64,000 nucleotides of DNA, from NCBI GenBank assembly GCA_013407085.1, contig JACCGJ010012970.1:1-64000 (forward strand), read 5' to 3'. This document shows, one piece after another, positions 33,945 through 44,204 of this stretch. Both the position numbers and the translations under genes were made by a program. The notes below the pieces were generated by a model. It made no database searches, was not told where the DNA came from, and worked only from the letters and a program-made list of their open reading frames with translations. Source of the DNA: Atriophallophorus winterbourni. Taxonomy: Eukaryota > Platyhelminthes > Trematoda > Plagiorchiida > Microphallidae. Each line of letters starts with the position of its first letter. The stretch's first letter is position 1.

Positions 33945-34612
33945 TGTGTTCAACATATCTTCACGCAAGAACGTTATTTTAAGTGGCTTAAGACCGATGC
34001 CCTTATAAGTGGTAGATTTGGGGATGCGGAACGTGTCCGTCTCAGCTACATCGTGCAAACCAAGTATATCACTGAGGAATCTCCATTGTAGCTGATCGTG
34101 TTTGCGCAGCACTGCTTTATCAGTTGCTTCATCAGCTTCTGGGAATCACAAGAGGATTCAAATTTGATCATCCCTCTGCTTCGTTCCGTATAGTTTTTGG
34201 GAGTTCCAGGCCATTTCCAACAAAGACATGTAAGCGAAGATCCTAAAAGTGATCTTTGAACGCTCCCCGCGGAGGAGAAAGTCGCATATTGAGATGTTTT
34301 CTAGATCCCTTTCAGAGTTGTCCGCGATTTTAAGCAGTCTTGGTTGGTCCAGATTTGAGGAAGTTGGACTACGATTCAGTCGTATCAATGAAACTGGTTC
34401 AACTGGCTCCAAGTCCATGCTGCTGCATAACATTTTCCATTCTTCTTGATCGTGCTCTAGCCTGTCCCATAATAAGGTTGCACTCGTTTCTTCTACGCTG
34501 GTGCAAATCATGCTTAGTCCAGGGGCAGAATGTTTATTGTGTACCTGTCGCTTTCGCTGGTTGCTGGACGTTTCATCTGTCTTAGACCGAATACCTATCG
34601 TGACCACTTTGG

Positions 34613-35265
34613 GAGTAGGCAGCTCTACGAATTGTGTTCAAATAATCAAGTGAAAATATTGTTCCGACGTGCGCATCAGAGAGAAGCCAAGGAACTTCAA
34701 ACTATTATTGAAAAACACAACAAATGAATTAATAAACATCGACATGATGAGCGGGCATATCGGGTATTAATCAATGACTCCTCATTAGCTGAAAATTTGT
34801 TGAATAATGGCCACGATGTGGGTTAAAACAGGGGCTTAACAAGAGAGACTGGGCTGAAATCTCCACAATATGGCAATCGACGCTGCGACTGAACAATCTA
34901 GAGAGTTTTCATTTAATGTGATCTAGTTATGAAAAAGAAAGTTTTTGATGAATCGGTGAGAGCAGTTTTTGGTAACGTTTAGCTTCTGACTCAGAAGCTT
35001 CGTCAGACCAAGTGTATCAGTACGAACAGAGATTATGGTCACATTTCATTCACCTGACCAATCTTAAGCTGGCTAAGAACTACACAGCCCATGGTGGGTT
35101 CTGCGCTCGTAAGGTAGACAGGCGCGATCAATATCAACTGACGCAACGCCACCCCTACTTGCCGAATATTCCCTCAATTGTTTTGGTCTTTGCAGGTGTG
35201 AATGTCATCTGATGACCGATTAGCTCATTTGAGTACTTTGTCTCGCACGTTAATGTAGTGGTTAC
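34613..35265 (+). mobile_element. Penelope 3' fragment plus pseudo-LTR-like region
   Basis: 34613-34870 encodes decayed PLE endonuclease sequence (RQLYELCSNNQVKILFRRAH, SSLAENLLNNGHDVG) and has lost about 100 bp present in the copy at 55640-55985. 34871-35265 is the non-coding end shared almost base for base with 55986-56300, including a hammerhead on the opposite strand. It interrupts CR1-A ORF1 at 34612. Confidence 0.75.
34969..35012 (-). ncRNA. Penelope-type hammerhead (HHR-3), one core change
   Basis: Minus strand: stem I UUGGU, core CUGACGA, stem II GCUUCU-loop GAGUC-AGAAGC (six pairs), UAAA in place of GAAA, CGUU, then ACCAA closing stem I with five perfect pairs. Only the first G of GAAA is lost. 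Predicted cleavage after CGUU. Confidence 0.75.
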
Positions 35266-35550
35266 TTAATTTGCCTATATAAGATGCGCGTATCTTTTGT
35301 GCGCATTGAACCCGTTGACTAATTTTCCTCTCTAGTGATGTGGGATTCGTGTTGTGGGCGTTTATCATCGGTCCGGTTGACCTCATGGATGAATCGTCAA
35401 GTGGTTGTGAAACGTGGCTCATGTTTGATCAACTGATCTGAAGCCTGTGTAAAATTTCAAGAGACCTGAGTACAGCGAACCCAATTCTGCTATTGATCGA
35501 CACGACGCATTCATATCCGGCTTCAACTCGCTACACCATGTTTACAACAG
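35266..35550. other. unassigned, possibly Penelope-flanking
   Basis: Diverges here from the related sequence at 56300. A short minus-strand frame (35225-35422) has no recognisable domain. Confidence 0.35.
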
Positions 35551-35608
35551 AATCAAGGAATCATGAATCAAGGAATCATGAATCAAGGAATCATGAATCA
35601 AGGAATCA
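35551..35608. repeat. 15-bp tandem repeat, LINE 3' tail
   Basis: Four head-to-tail copies of AATCAAGGAATCATG, the last partial. It sits at the 3' end of the minus-strand CR1 derivative to its right, so it is best read as that element's terminal repeat. Confidence 0.8.
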
Positions 35609-36640
35609 AGATTTATGGTGATAAAAAGCTAATGCTCAACACGTACCATTGGATGACAACTATTGCGAAAAAAAAAATAATTAAAATCACATTGTTAATA
35701 TTTTTCTGGGTTCGTGTTGCCTCAATACACCGGGCCAAATTCAGGGTTTTGTTTGACGTATGCATCCAATTTCGATTTGAAAACATCAATTGTCGTTGCA
35801 TCCACAACATCTTGCAGTAGCGCATTCCATAGAACCACTACGTTTTTTGATGTATTGATTGCTTCAGTTTCGTTGGGAACGCTGCCGTCTACCGCCCCCA
35901 GCCGCGAATGTGTCGCACTCATGGTACTTGGTCTCGGTGGACAAAGTCTAATGTCTTTCGGTAAAGCACATTTTGCTATTTTCCATTCAGACTTGACAAA
36001 TTCATCCATGTCGCTAGTTAAAAGGTAATACTGAGAGGTTTCGGTCCGTCTTCTTTATAGTTTATTGAAAAAGGCACTCGGAAAGTGTCAGTGATCACAA
36101 CATTAGAAATATTAAGCAAAGACGCAAAGTAACGCCACTGCATGTAGTCATGATCTGCTGTTTCCTGTCCTGTTTCAGTGGTATTTTATGGTACCTCAAG
36201 TAGAACCATACTCCGCGATACCGTTTTTTCCTTAGTGTTTGAGGCACCCTTCCGTTCCCACCATGGCACATCAGGATATATCCGGCAATTTGAATTCGGA
36301 TCCGTCTTTAGTCGGTACGAATTTAGCAGTATGTTATCGATATCAGCCTCGCACTTCAGTGTAACTCTTAGTAACCGAGGTTGATCACTATGAGGTGAGG
36401 TGGAATGGCGAGTTAGACGAATCAATTTGTCAGGAGTAACATGTTCATTTTGCAATTGTTGACAAATTTGAGACCATATATCGAGGTCGTGTTAGTGTTT
36501 TCTATCTAACAAGCTCTCGCCGGACACTTTAACATTCGTACATATTACGCTTAACGAATGAGAACGCTTGTCGCATGAATCACTCACCAAATGATCACAC
36601 AATAACTGATATTAAACGACGAGTCTCGCTTTCAAGCATC
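35551..36640 (-). mobile_element. internally deleted CR1 derivative (ORF1 joined to RT tail)
   Basis: From the 5' side (right): ORF1 with VTPDKLIRLTRHSTSPHSDQ, LRVTLKCEADIDNILLNSYR and RIYPDVPWWERK (36186-36455), then MQWRYFASLLNISNVV and TDTFRVPFS (about 36100). It passes directly into the last part of an RT protein (NVVVLWNALLQDVVDATTID, FKSKLDAYVKQNPEF; 35722-35870), 3' UTR and 15-bp tail. EN and the whole RT core are absent, so it is non-autonomous. Confidence 0.78.
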
Positions 36641-37865
36641 GGCTAAATGAAATCCAGTTCTGAACTAGTTAGTCGTCTGTTGCGAAAGTCCCACGACCCA
36701 ACTTTACCAGTTTGTAATTCATGGTTATGGACCATGTTACTATTAGTGATACGAAAGAGGACACCACGGCGACCAACGTTGTAATACGCGTTGTAATACG
36801 TTACGTTGGAAGTCGACGGATCCTTTTTCGTTGACACTCATAATTCATGAGTGTCAAATCGCACGCTGAATTTATTTTCGAAGATCGTATGAAATAGTGG
36901 GTACCCGAAACTCGAGTGAATTCTGCCAGTAAGTGGTTCAATTCCTCGAGAATTTCAAACAACAGGTGACCAATAGTTTGATGAAAAAGCTCAGTGATTT
37001 CGTTAGCGCTCATAATTACCAAATTGAGCCCTGATCCGTGCGAAGCAATATATTAGACCTAGAAGACCTTAGCCAATCAAATAACCGTTTTGTCAAATGA
37101 ACGACCCGCATGTATTTTGCATTTGAACTACTGTCAAATCACAAGTAGGCAGATAAATTATCACAGCACAGATGACCTTGAACGATTGTAACAATATCGT
37201 TCCCCATCACATACTACATTGTTCAGCCAACATATGCTTCATTTAAAGCTCAAAACGCGCCATGCTTTTTCTGTGGAATGGATTTGAATCGATTGCTTTT
37301 ATATGCAAAGATTTGTAAGATTATTCTTAACAGATTATCAATATTGCTACATAAATTGCGTTAATCATGTCCCCGTTGGGAAACAATGTAGTCACGTCAG
37401 AGCTATTCAATCACTCAACTTCCTCATCTTGTACATTGACTACCTAGGTTTGTCGAACAGCTGTTTTGGACAACGTATCTCCTTAACTTTTGTATCGGTG
37501 CTCCGTCTGTCATTCAAGAATATTTGTGCTGCTTATATCAGGTGGACGTAAAATCATTGACTATAATCCGATTTTAGATTCAATGTATTCCGTTAATTTT
37601 CTCCCTGGTTTTACACGGATAAAAACAAAAACGTTATACAATATCTATAGTTCTCTTGAAATTATTTTTGCTGGCTATTTCTTATCAATATGGTAATGCT
37701 TCTTGCCGATTACAGTATAGATGTGATTTTATAATTCAGTGGACGGTACACGCTCTCGTATTTTAAAATAAAAATTGCTTCTGATTGGTTTTGTTTTTAA
37801 AGTGCTTTTCGAGAACTCAGTTAACGAAAGCATAAAGTGAATTGGTAAGCAGCCAGGCAATTCTA
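36641..37865. other. mostly unassigned
   Basis: 36643-37022 holds two minus-strand frames that may be further 5' ORF1 or leader of the CR1 derivative (ILEELNHLLAEFTRVSG), but I cannot confirm it. 37030-37865 shows no recognisable feature. Confidence 0.35.
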
Positions 37866-37869
37866 ATGA

Positions 37870-38160
37870 ATATCAATCACTGGTCTGTGATTCAGTCATG
37901 ACTAAGCACGTGCAGGATACCGGTCATAGCGTTGAACTTCGCAACGTAGAAGTGATAAGGTGGGGGCTAATACCATATAGGGAACGATTTCACGCTAAGG
38001 CGGTTAAGATAACAAAGGCTGGAAATAATGCGGTCAGAAGGGTGTATGGGGTTGATATATCCACAATCGGGCATCCGGTTATGTCGTTGATAAATATTAA
38101 CGTGCGTATCCCTTAGTGCGCGCACAAAATACGCAATTAAACCAATCGGACACACTTTCA
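37870..38160 (+). pseudogene. Penelope GIY-YIG endonuclease, C-terminal fragment
   Basis: The plus strand reads MTKHVQDTGHSVELRNVEVI, RWGLIPYRERFHAKAVKITK and AGNNAVRRVYGVD. The spacing of H-x5-GH, the hydrophobic VEVI and the basic tail match the endonuclease end of PLE-1 (SIHVDQEGHQVNWNG..VIEWG). N-terminal parts are missing. A hammerhead unit follows at 38180-38470. Confidence 0.72.
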
Positions 38161-38179
38161 AGCAATAAAAACAGCATTT

Positions 38180-38470
38180 CGTGTGTGTGGATCTATTCTA
38201 TCTATCTAATCATCGTCATTTCACTTGTCTTAAGTGTTGCTCACATCCCCTACACTTACACACCACTACCGGTAACTGGCTGTTTGCCGTCATCTGGTGG
38301 AGACAGTAAGATGAGGTTCAGTGAGCCTTGAAGCAGTAGATAAGTGGTAAACGAGATTTTACTTGAATACGGTTACATAGGGTTCTTACACTATGTGATT
38401 CTGTGTTTCAGGATCGTGGCTCGTTGTACGAACCCTATGCAACAGTGGGATTCATGTATGACTTTGTTTC
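38180..38470 (-). repeat. HHR-2 unit
   Basis: Shares with 54590-54730 and 58440-58925 the hammerhead at 38261-38305, AGTGGTAAACGAGA, and the GTTACATAGGGTTC ... GAACCCTATGCAACAGTG inverted arms (38370-38450). Non-coding; lies directly behind a Penelope endonuclease fragment. Confidence 0.65.
38261..38305 (-). ncRNA. degenerate hammerhead (HHR-2)
   Basis: Minus strand: CUCCAC, CAGAUGA (for CUGAUGA), CGGC-AAACA-GCCA, GUUA (for GAAA), CCGGUA, GUGGUG. Stems I and II are preserved while two core positions are changed. Confidence 0.6.
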
Positions 38471-38796
38471 TCACTTGTCTATATTAACAAACCTAACGAC
38501 TTCCATAGCCTGTGCATTTTTTTCCAATCCAGCTTAGTATTAACCAATTGCTTGCAATTAATCCTGATCTCTGTTCGTAATGACAACCTTATTTAACGAA
38601 AAATCATGTAAGAAGCGAAACGTTACCAATAAATTACGCTTTGGCCGATTATTCGCATACTTTATTTGTTAGGGATATGTTTCTCCGATCGCTCCCAAAC
38701 ATTTACAAATATTTTGTAGACAAATTATTTGTTTTCAATTCTTGAGTTATTTCAGGTGACTCGCCAAGTTTCGCGCTATATTTAGAACATTAAATC

Positions 38797-39119
38797 TATA
38801 GTAATTTTTAAAGTCTTTCATATTGTATCATTTTAATTTGTCAACTTAGATATTATCGTTTCGTTTCGATTGCCGATAACATCATATCGATTTATCGATT
38901 TCCTGTTACCATTATGACTCACATTTCACCGATTTCACCAGTTAACAACATTCATCTGTTGAATACCATTTGTACATAATCAACTCATTCATCAATTACA
39001 ATACACTCTATGTCCACGCATGCTCTTTGTTCTTCTGTGGTTGTATCGCAGTCGAAATTTTATCTGTGATATCACTGGAACACCGCATCCTCAGAATCCA
39101 TTCCTCTCTATCCACTGCA
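38797..39119 (+). repeat. Gypsy-1 5' LTR
   Basis: 323 bp; starts TATAGTA and ends CCACTGCA. Shared with the 3' LTR are GCCGATAACATCATATCGAT and GTACATAATCAACTCATTCA. Small indels separate the two LTRs, implying an old insertion. Confidence 0.87.
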
Positions 39120-39122
39120 AAT

Positions 39123-39140
39123 TGGTGAGCCGGATGAGCA
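39123..39140 (+). promoter_or_regulatory. Gypsy-1 primer-binding site, partly eroded
   Basis: TGGTGAGCC lies three bases after the LTR and matches the start of the tRNA-Trp-type PBS of Gypsy-2 and Gypsy-3, then diverges (GGATGAGCA). Confidence 0.55.
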
Positions 39141-42100
39141 CCGATGAGCAAAACGTGCTCTTGAAGTTGGCATCCCAATTCAGCAATTTGACTTCACAAT
39201 TACAGCACTTAAACAGATGCCGAAGCCGTCCTCGCAGTGGAAAGAACCCAATGCAGCTTGCAAACACAACACCAGAATCAGGAAAGCCGCGAAGCCAGGC
39301 AGTAAATGCTGCAGACCTGTCTGGCAATAACATGAGCCGCTTATTCTACGTCACTGATGGTTCAACAAAGATGCGTTTTCTGATTGACACGGGAGCCGAA
39401 CTGAGCGTCATACTAACCACAAACTCAGAACGCAGAAACCAATCTTCATTGCCCTACAAGCGGCGAACGGTACTCGAATAACCACATACGGCAAACGATC
39501 ACTCTCCATCGACCTCGGTCTGCGACGTAACGTTCGATGGAATTTCAGTGTTACCGACCTCAAAAACCATATCCTGGGAGCCGATTTCCTCTCAAACTTT
39601 AATCTTTCAGTAAACATGAATTCATGAAAGCTCATTGACAATGTCACAAAGATTAACGTAATCGGCCATTTGTCTTATTCACCATATAAACTATTCGAGT
39701 CCTGATTCCGGATACTGCACTGAATTACGTTTCTCTCATGAGGGAATTTTTGGATATCTTCAAACCATGTACACACGAAAACCCTGTGAAGCATGACATC
39801 AAACACCATATTTCAACCCGTGGACCTTGGGTTTTCAGTAGACCACGCAGACTGGCGCCAAACAAACTTTAAGCTGCCAAACGATAATTCGGGCATATGA
39901 AGGAACTCGGAATAATCCGTCCATCATATTCACTTTGGGCCACAACTCTTCACATGGTGAAAAAGAACAAACCGGACGCCTGGTGTCCATGTGGCGCTTA
40001 TCGTGCTTTAAATCGTTTAACGATCTCAGATAGATATCCCATTTCGCACATACATGACTTTACGCTGTCTCTTCACAGAAAATATGTGTTCTCGAAGTTG
40101 GATTTAGTGCGCGCATAACATCAAATTCCAATAGCTGAGGATGATATTCCCAAAACTGCCATCGCCACTCCATTTGGTCTATTCGAATTTCTTAGGATGC
40201 CATTCGGCTTACCCAATGCTGCACAAACTTTATCGAGATTCATGGACCAAGTTTTCCGCAGTCCATCTTCCTTCTACGTGTAGATTGATGATGTCCTAAT
40301 CGCAGTTTAAATCCCACTGAACATCTCGAACAACTTCGTGAAGTATTTCAACGCCTATGACATTACGGTATTGTGATTAATCCCAATAAATGTCTGCTTA
40401 GTGTGAGTTCTGTCGAAATTCTTGGACACAAAATTGATAGTTCCGGTATCAAACCGTTACCTCAAAAACCATCAGCTATTTATTATTATGAATCTCCCTG
40501 CTCTATCCGTCAAGTCAGAAGTTTCTTGGGTTTGGTTAACTATTATAGACGCTTTATTCTACAATGTGCTATGATTTCACATCCATTGACTAACTTGATA
40601 CGTTAAGAAAATGTGAATTTAAAATGAATGAAATATGCTCTAAACAAAGTCACTTTACTGACTTACATATCAACGAACCCCAACGTTCCTTTGTCTCTCG
40701 CTACAGATTCATAACAAAACGTAGTCAGCGCAGTCCTTTAACAATAATTAGACTATATCACCTAGCCACTCACTTTCTTTTCTCGGCTTTTTCAACCAGC
40801 TCAAACTCGATACAGTACGTTCGGTCGTGAGTTACTGGCTATCAATTATGCGATACGACATTTCAGATATTTGCTTGAAGTTCGTGTTTTCACAGTATGG
40901 ACCGATCACAAGCCACCAACGTTTGCTCTTTCTGAACCATCGAGTCGATATTCACCTTAAATTATATCTCGCAATTCACGAGCGACATTCGATATCTTTC
41001 CGGCTCGTCAAACAGAGTTGTGGATATATTCTCTCGGATTCATTTAATTGCTTTCGACTACCTGGAATCGACTTTGAGCAATTAGCGCGTTCGCAGCAAA
41101 CTGACCCTGTAATAAAACGGTACATTACTTTCCAATCCGGTAAAATCCGCCGTATTCCGATACCTAATTTTAATTCTTATCTGGTTTGTGGCATATCTAG
41201 TAGTAAGGTCCGTCCAATCGTCCCATCAGATTTGAGACGTACCGTATTCGCGCATTTGCTTGGTTTATCACATCTCGGAGTAAAAACTACTCGGAAGCTG
41301 ATGAACTCTCGGTATCTTTGGATTGACATGCATAAAGACATTCAACTTAGGACCAAGAGTTACTTCCGTTGTCAACAGAGCAAAGTCCAACGACACACTA
41401 TCAGTTTCCCTGGTATATTTCCACATGTTACGGAGGGCTTTCAGCACGTTCACTTGGATCTCGTTGGTCCATTAGCGGTCTCTAACGGTTGTTCCTATAT
41501 ATTGACCTGCGTCGACCGTTTTACCCTGTGGCCATTGACTGTAGCCATTCCAGATATCAGTGCAGAAACGGTTGTGAAAAATTTCGTTCCACATTGGATC
41601 AGCCTTTGGTGTACCGAACACTATTACTACTGACAGAATTTCCCAATTTCAGGGAATTAAATAGAACACTCAGTACAAAGCACATGCAGACTACAGCCTA
41701 TCATCCTTCTTCAAATGGCTTAGTCGAAAGATTTCACCGATAACTCAAAGCTGCAATCATGATTCATGGGATATCAGAACGTTGGTCCGAGTTATTGCCA
41801 TTGGTGCTTCTTGGTATTTGTACCAACGTGAAATAAGACCTTGGTTGCTTAGCTGCAGAGATGGTGTACGAAAGTACACTCAACCTACCTGACGAATTCC
41901 TGACATCTTCTGATCCATCTTTAGATCTTACAGCTCCACGATGTCAGTCGCCTTCGCAGCTCCATGAACTCATTACGAGCTATCCCAATTCGCCAACGTG
42001 CTCAACCGTTCTACATCACAGCCGACTTGTTTACCTGCGACTTTGTGTTTGTGCGTGCAGATCATGTACGTCCACCACTTTAACCACCATACACTGGTCC

Positions 42101-42380
42101 GTACAAGATGCTCAGCAGGCGTCCCAAGTATTTCGTTGTTTGACCGGAATGGATCAAAAGAAACCGTCAGTGTCGATTGTCTGAAAGTTACTTACGTAGA
42201 ATCAACATCGGTAGCGAAAACAAATACCACAAATGTTACTCCCCAGACACCCACTACAGACCAACACGTTCCTTCATCCGATTTGCCAGAAACCAACCTT
42301 ACTTACAAAGCCCTCATTACGTTCATGTCTCAAACCACCCGAAAATAACAGACAAACACGTTCAGGTCGTAAGGTACATT
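39134..42380 (+). pseudogene. Gypsy-1 gag remnant and pol, frameshifted
   Basis: Order: short gag end (MSTDEQNVLLKLASQFSNLT and a degraded zinc-knuckle region); protease with MRFLIDTGAELSVI (DTG) and HILGADFLSNF; RT with KLDLVRA, FLRMPFGLPNAAQT and YV-stop-IDDVLIA, the YIDD box broken by TAG (about 40281); EILGHKIDSSGI and FLGLVNYYRRFI; RNase H remnants (SQFTSDIRYLSGSSNRVVD lies in an unopened frame near 40970); integrase HHCC zone HLLGLSHLGVKTTRKLM with CQQSK (the first Cys is Ser), core HLDLVGPLAVSNGCSYILTC, TTAYHPSSNGLVERFHR and a C-terminal KVTYVEST. Typical pol order PR-RT-RH-IN. Many stops and frameshifts; the N-terminal gag is missing. Confidence 0.88.
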
Positions 42381-42450
42381 TTCTTACAAAGTTTGATGAT
42401 TTCATAACCTAATGCTTTTTTGAGCGTCTTTTTCTTGTTTCCGACGCTCT

Positions 42451-42463
42451 AGGAAGGGAATTC
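42451..42463 (+). promoter_or_regulatory. Gypsy-1 polypurine tract
   Basis: AGGAAGGGAATTC lies directly before the 3' LTR, where plus-strand DNA synthesis would start. Confidence 0.7.
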
Positions 42464-42797
42464 TATAGTACTTTGTACAGTCTTCTATTTTGTATCATTT
42501 TAATTGGTTAGCTTAGACAATTTCGTTTCGTTACGATTGCCGATAACATCATATCGATTTATCGATTTCTTGTTATCGTTATCACTCACATTTCACCGAC
42601 TTTCTGTTCGATCACCCAGTTAACAATATTCATCTGTTGAATACATTTGTACATAATCAACTCATTCAATAATTATAATACACACTATGTCCACGCACGC
42701 TTTTCGTTCTTCTGTGGTTGTATCGGAGTCGAAATTTTATATGTGATATAACTGGAACACACGCAGCCTCAGAATCTTGTCCTCTCTATCCACTACA
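42464..42797 (+). repeat. Gypsy-1 3' LTR
   Basis: 334 bp; starts TATAGTA and ends CCACTACA, followed by the target duplication AATC. Confidence 0.87.
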
Positions 42798-42869
42798 AAT
42801 CTACCTTGTACATATATTAGAGTTGGAATGTGAATGCTTCTAGTGTGAATACTGAAGTAAATCAAGCTG

Positions 42870-43399
42870 AGCTGGTAGTTTTTTAAGGTTTGTGAATAAT
42901 TATAATTATATGTTTTCCCACATTAGCTTTCGCGAATCATGCTGTGGTTGACGTGATCGAATGCGTTTGAATCATCAATATAGCAGGCATGAACGTATTA
43001 TCCTTGGTCAAGATACACTATCCAATCGTCCAGAGTGATGAGTAGATTTGATCTGTTTCGGCGAAACCCATGTTGCACTGCTGATAAAAGTCATTCCTTT
43101 AGTCATTCCTTGTTCTGTCATGAGAGGAAAAACACCTGGTTCCACTTTTGTTCTTTCATTCACAATTGTGTACATTATTTTTGGATTATTTCCACCATGC
43201 GTTGCTGGTACGTTTTTGTCCTGCAGAACCAGGGTGGTCACTCTGTTCCATATTCGGAAAAATTGAAACCAAATTACAGGAGTAGCAAGGCATAGACTCC
43301 TGTTTCAGTGAAATCCATTTTCTGTTTCCACTGCAAACAGTCAATCGGACATCTTCGCTGGGAATAAATCGAGGGTTTGAGTGGATATGTATCTGAAAA
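42870..43399 (-). pseudogene. CR1-C linker and RT start
   Basis: Minus strand: NPKIMYTIVNERTKVEPGVF in the linker, then QHGFRRNRSNLLITLDDW and HACYIDDSNAFDHVNHSM, the first catalytic Asp motif of the RT, changed to IDDSNAFD. Frameshifts present. Later RT motifs are absent. Confidence 0.78.
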
Positions 43400-43403
43400 T
43401 AGT

Positions 43404-43586
43404 TGTATTAGACTGACAACGACAACAACGTCCCCAAGAATGTTGAAGAAATGGCACAGGAGATGGATTATTTATCGCGGTAGCCATAAGGTGATCGAAG
43501 GTACAGTGAAGCAATCACGGAACACAAATCAACGGGAAGTATATATCAAGGTCAATTATTAGATACAGTAAAGCAATGTTGTTACA
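43404..43586 (-). repeat. Gypsy-2 3' LTR
   Basis: Plus-strand start TGTATTAGAC, end TTGTTACA. The boundary was set by alignment with Gypsy-3 and by the matching TSD. Confidence 0.75.
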
Positions 43587-44204
43587 CAGCCCCCTTCCAA
43601 AAAGTTTGGTCAGAGGTGAATTCTGATCTGGAATTGACAATTGATCTGGCCAAGCGGTTTTAGGTTGTTCCAGGATGGAACATAGTATCTCAGCAACTAG
43701 TCACTTCGAAGTCAGCCAAAGCACTTTATCTGCGTGTGTTGATTGTCGGTGGTTACCAGGATAATTACTAAGTCAAGTCAGGTCTCACATGCAGTGAACG
43801 TGCTGCCGGAGCCGAATCACATGGGGTGAACGTGCTGCTAACGGGAATCGCCAGTCTGGCATGGTCTTAGTATGTATCCAGTAGAAACAGATGTAGGCAC
43901 ATCTGCAGGCTTGACAACGAATAACCAGAATCTTTGAAAACATAGTCCGTGGTGAGAATTTCCTGCGCTTCCAGGGTTGATGGCAAACGGCCTCGCCTGG
44001 AGAAAGCTGAGTGGTGTGCAGTCTGGCAGGTAAGGACCTTGTCTGAAAAGTTTCGTTTTTGTCTGTGTGCTCATGATTGAAGCTACCGGGTAGGATGGCG
44101 ATACGCGTCGTTGATCCGGGGGTGGCGCATGCCACGGTTTTCACCGCGGGAGGTGCATGCGTACTTGAGGATTGAGAAAAGGAATAAATCTTTGGTGCAT
44201 GTGT

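Larger units (their letters stand above)
17790..34612 (-). mobile_element. CR1-A copy 1, a LINE exploded by nested insertions
   Basis: Pieces in order from the left on the minus strand are 3' end and RT (17815-19383), EN (19487-19632 and 21834-23253) and ORF1 (30218-30478 and 33945-34612). The second copy at 48760-54590 shows the same pieces without most of the interruptions, proving that they belong to one element. Insertions in this copy are a LINE-C tail (about 19383-19487), a hammerhead element (19633-21833), a pogo transposon (23254-30217, shared with copy 2) and the hnRNP K/CR1-B chimera (30479-33944). A Penelope fragment begins at 34613 where ORF1 stops aligning. Confidence 0.85.
30218..34612 (-). 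pseudogene. CR1-A copy 1 ORF1, split by the hnRNP K/CR1-B insertion
   Basis: The minus strand encodes the nucleic-acid-binding ORF1 protein of a CR1-like LINE. Right piece (34612-33945): LSMICTSVEETSATLL, EPVSLIRLNRSPTSSNLDQP, LKIADNSERDLENISICDFL and QLQWRFLSDILGLHD. The left piece (30478-30218) is a decayed version of the 53079-53352 segment. The two are contiguous in copy 2 near 53340 but lie 3.5 kb apart here. Stops and frameshifts are present. Confidence 0.78.
38797..42797 (+). mobile_element. Gypsy-1, complete CsRn1-type LTR retrotransposon, TSD AATC
   Basis: Two related LTRs (38797-39119, 42464-42797) enclose PBS, a shortened gag, pol and a polypurine tract, bounded by the 4-bp duplication AATC (38793-38796, 42798-42801). 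Total 4001 bp. Both LTRs start TATAGTA and end in CA rather than using a TG start. Confidence 0.88.

Noticed and set aside
35551..35608. CRISPR-like array
   Set aside because: Units are contiguous without spacers and sit at a LINE 3' end in a metazoan genome.
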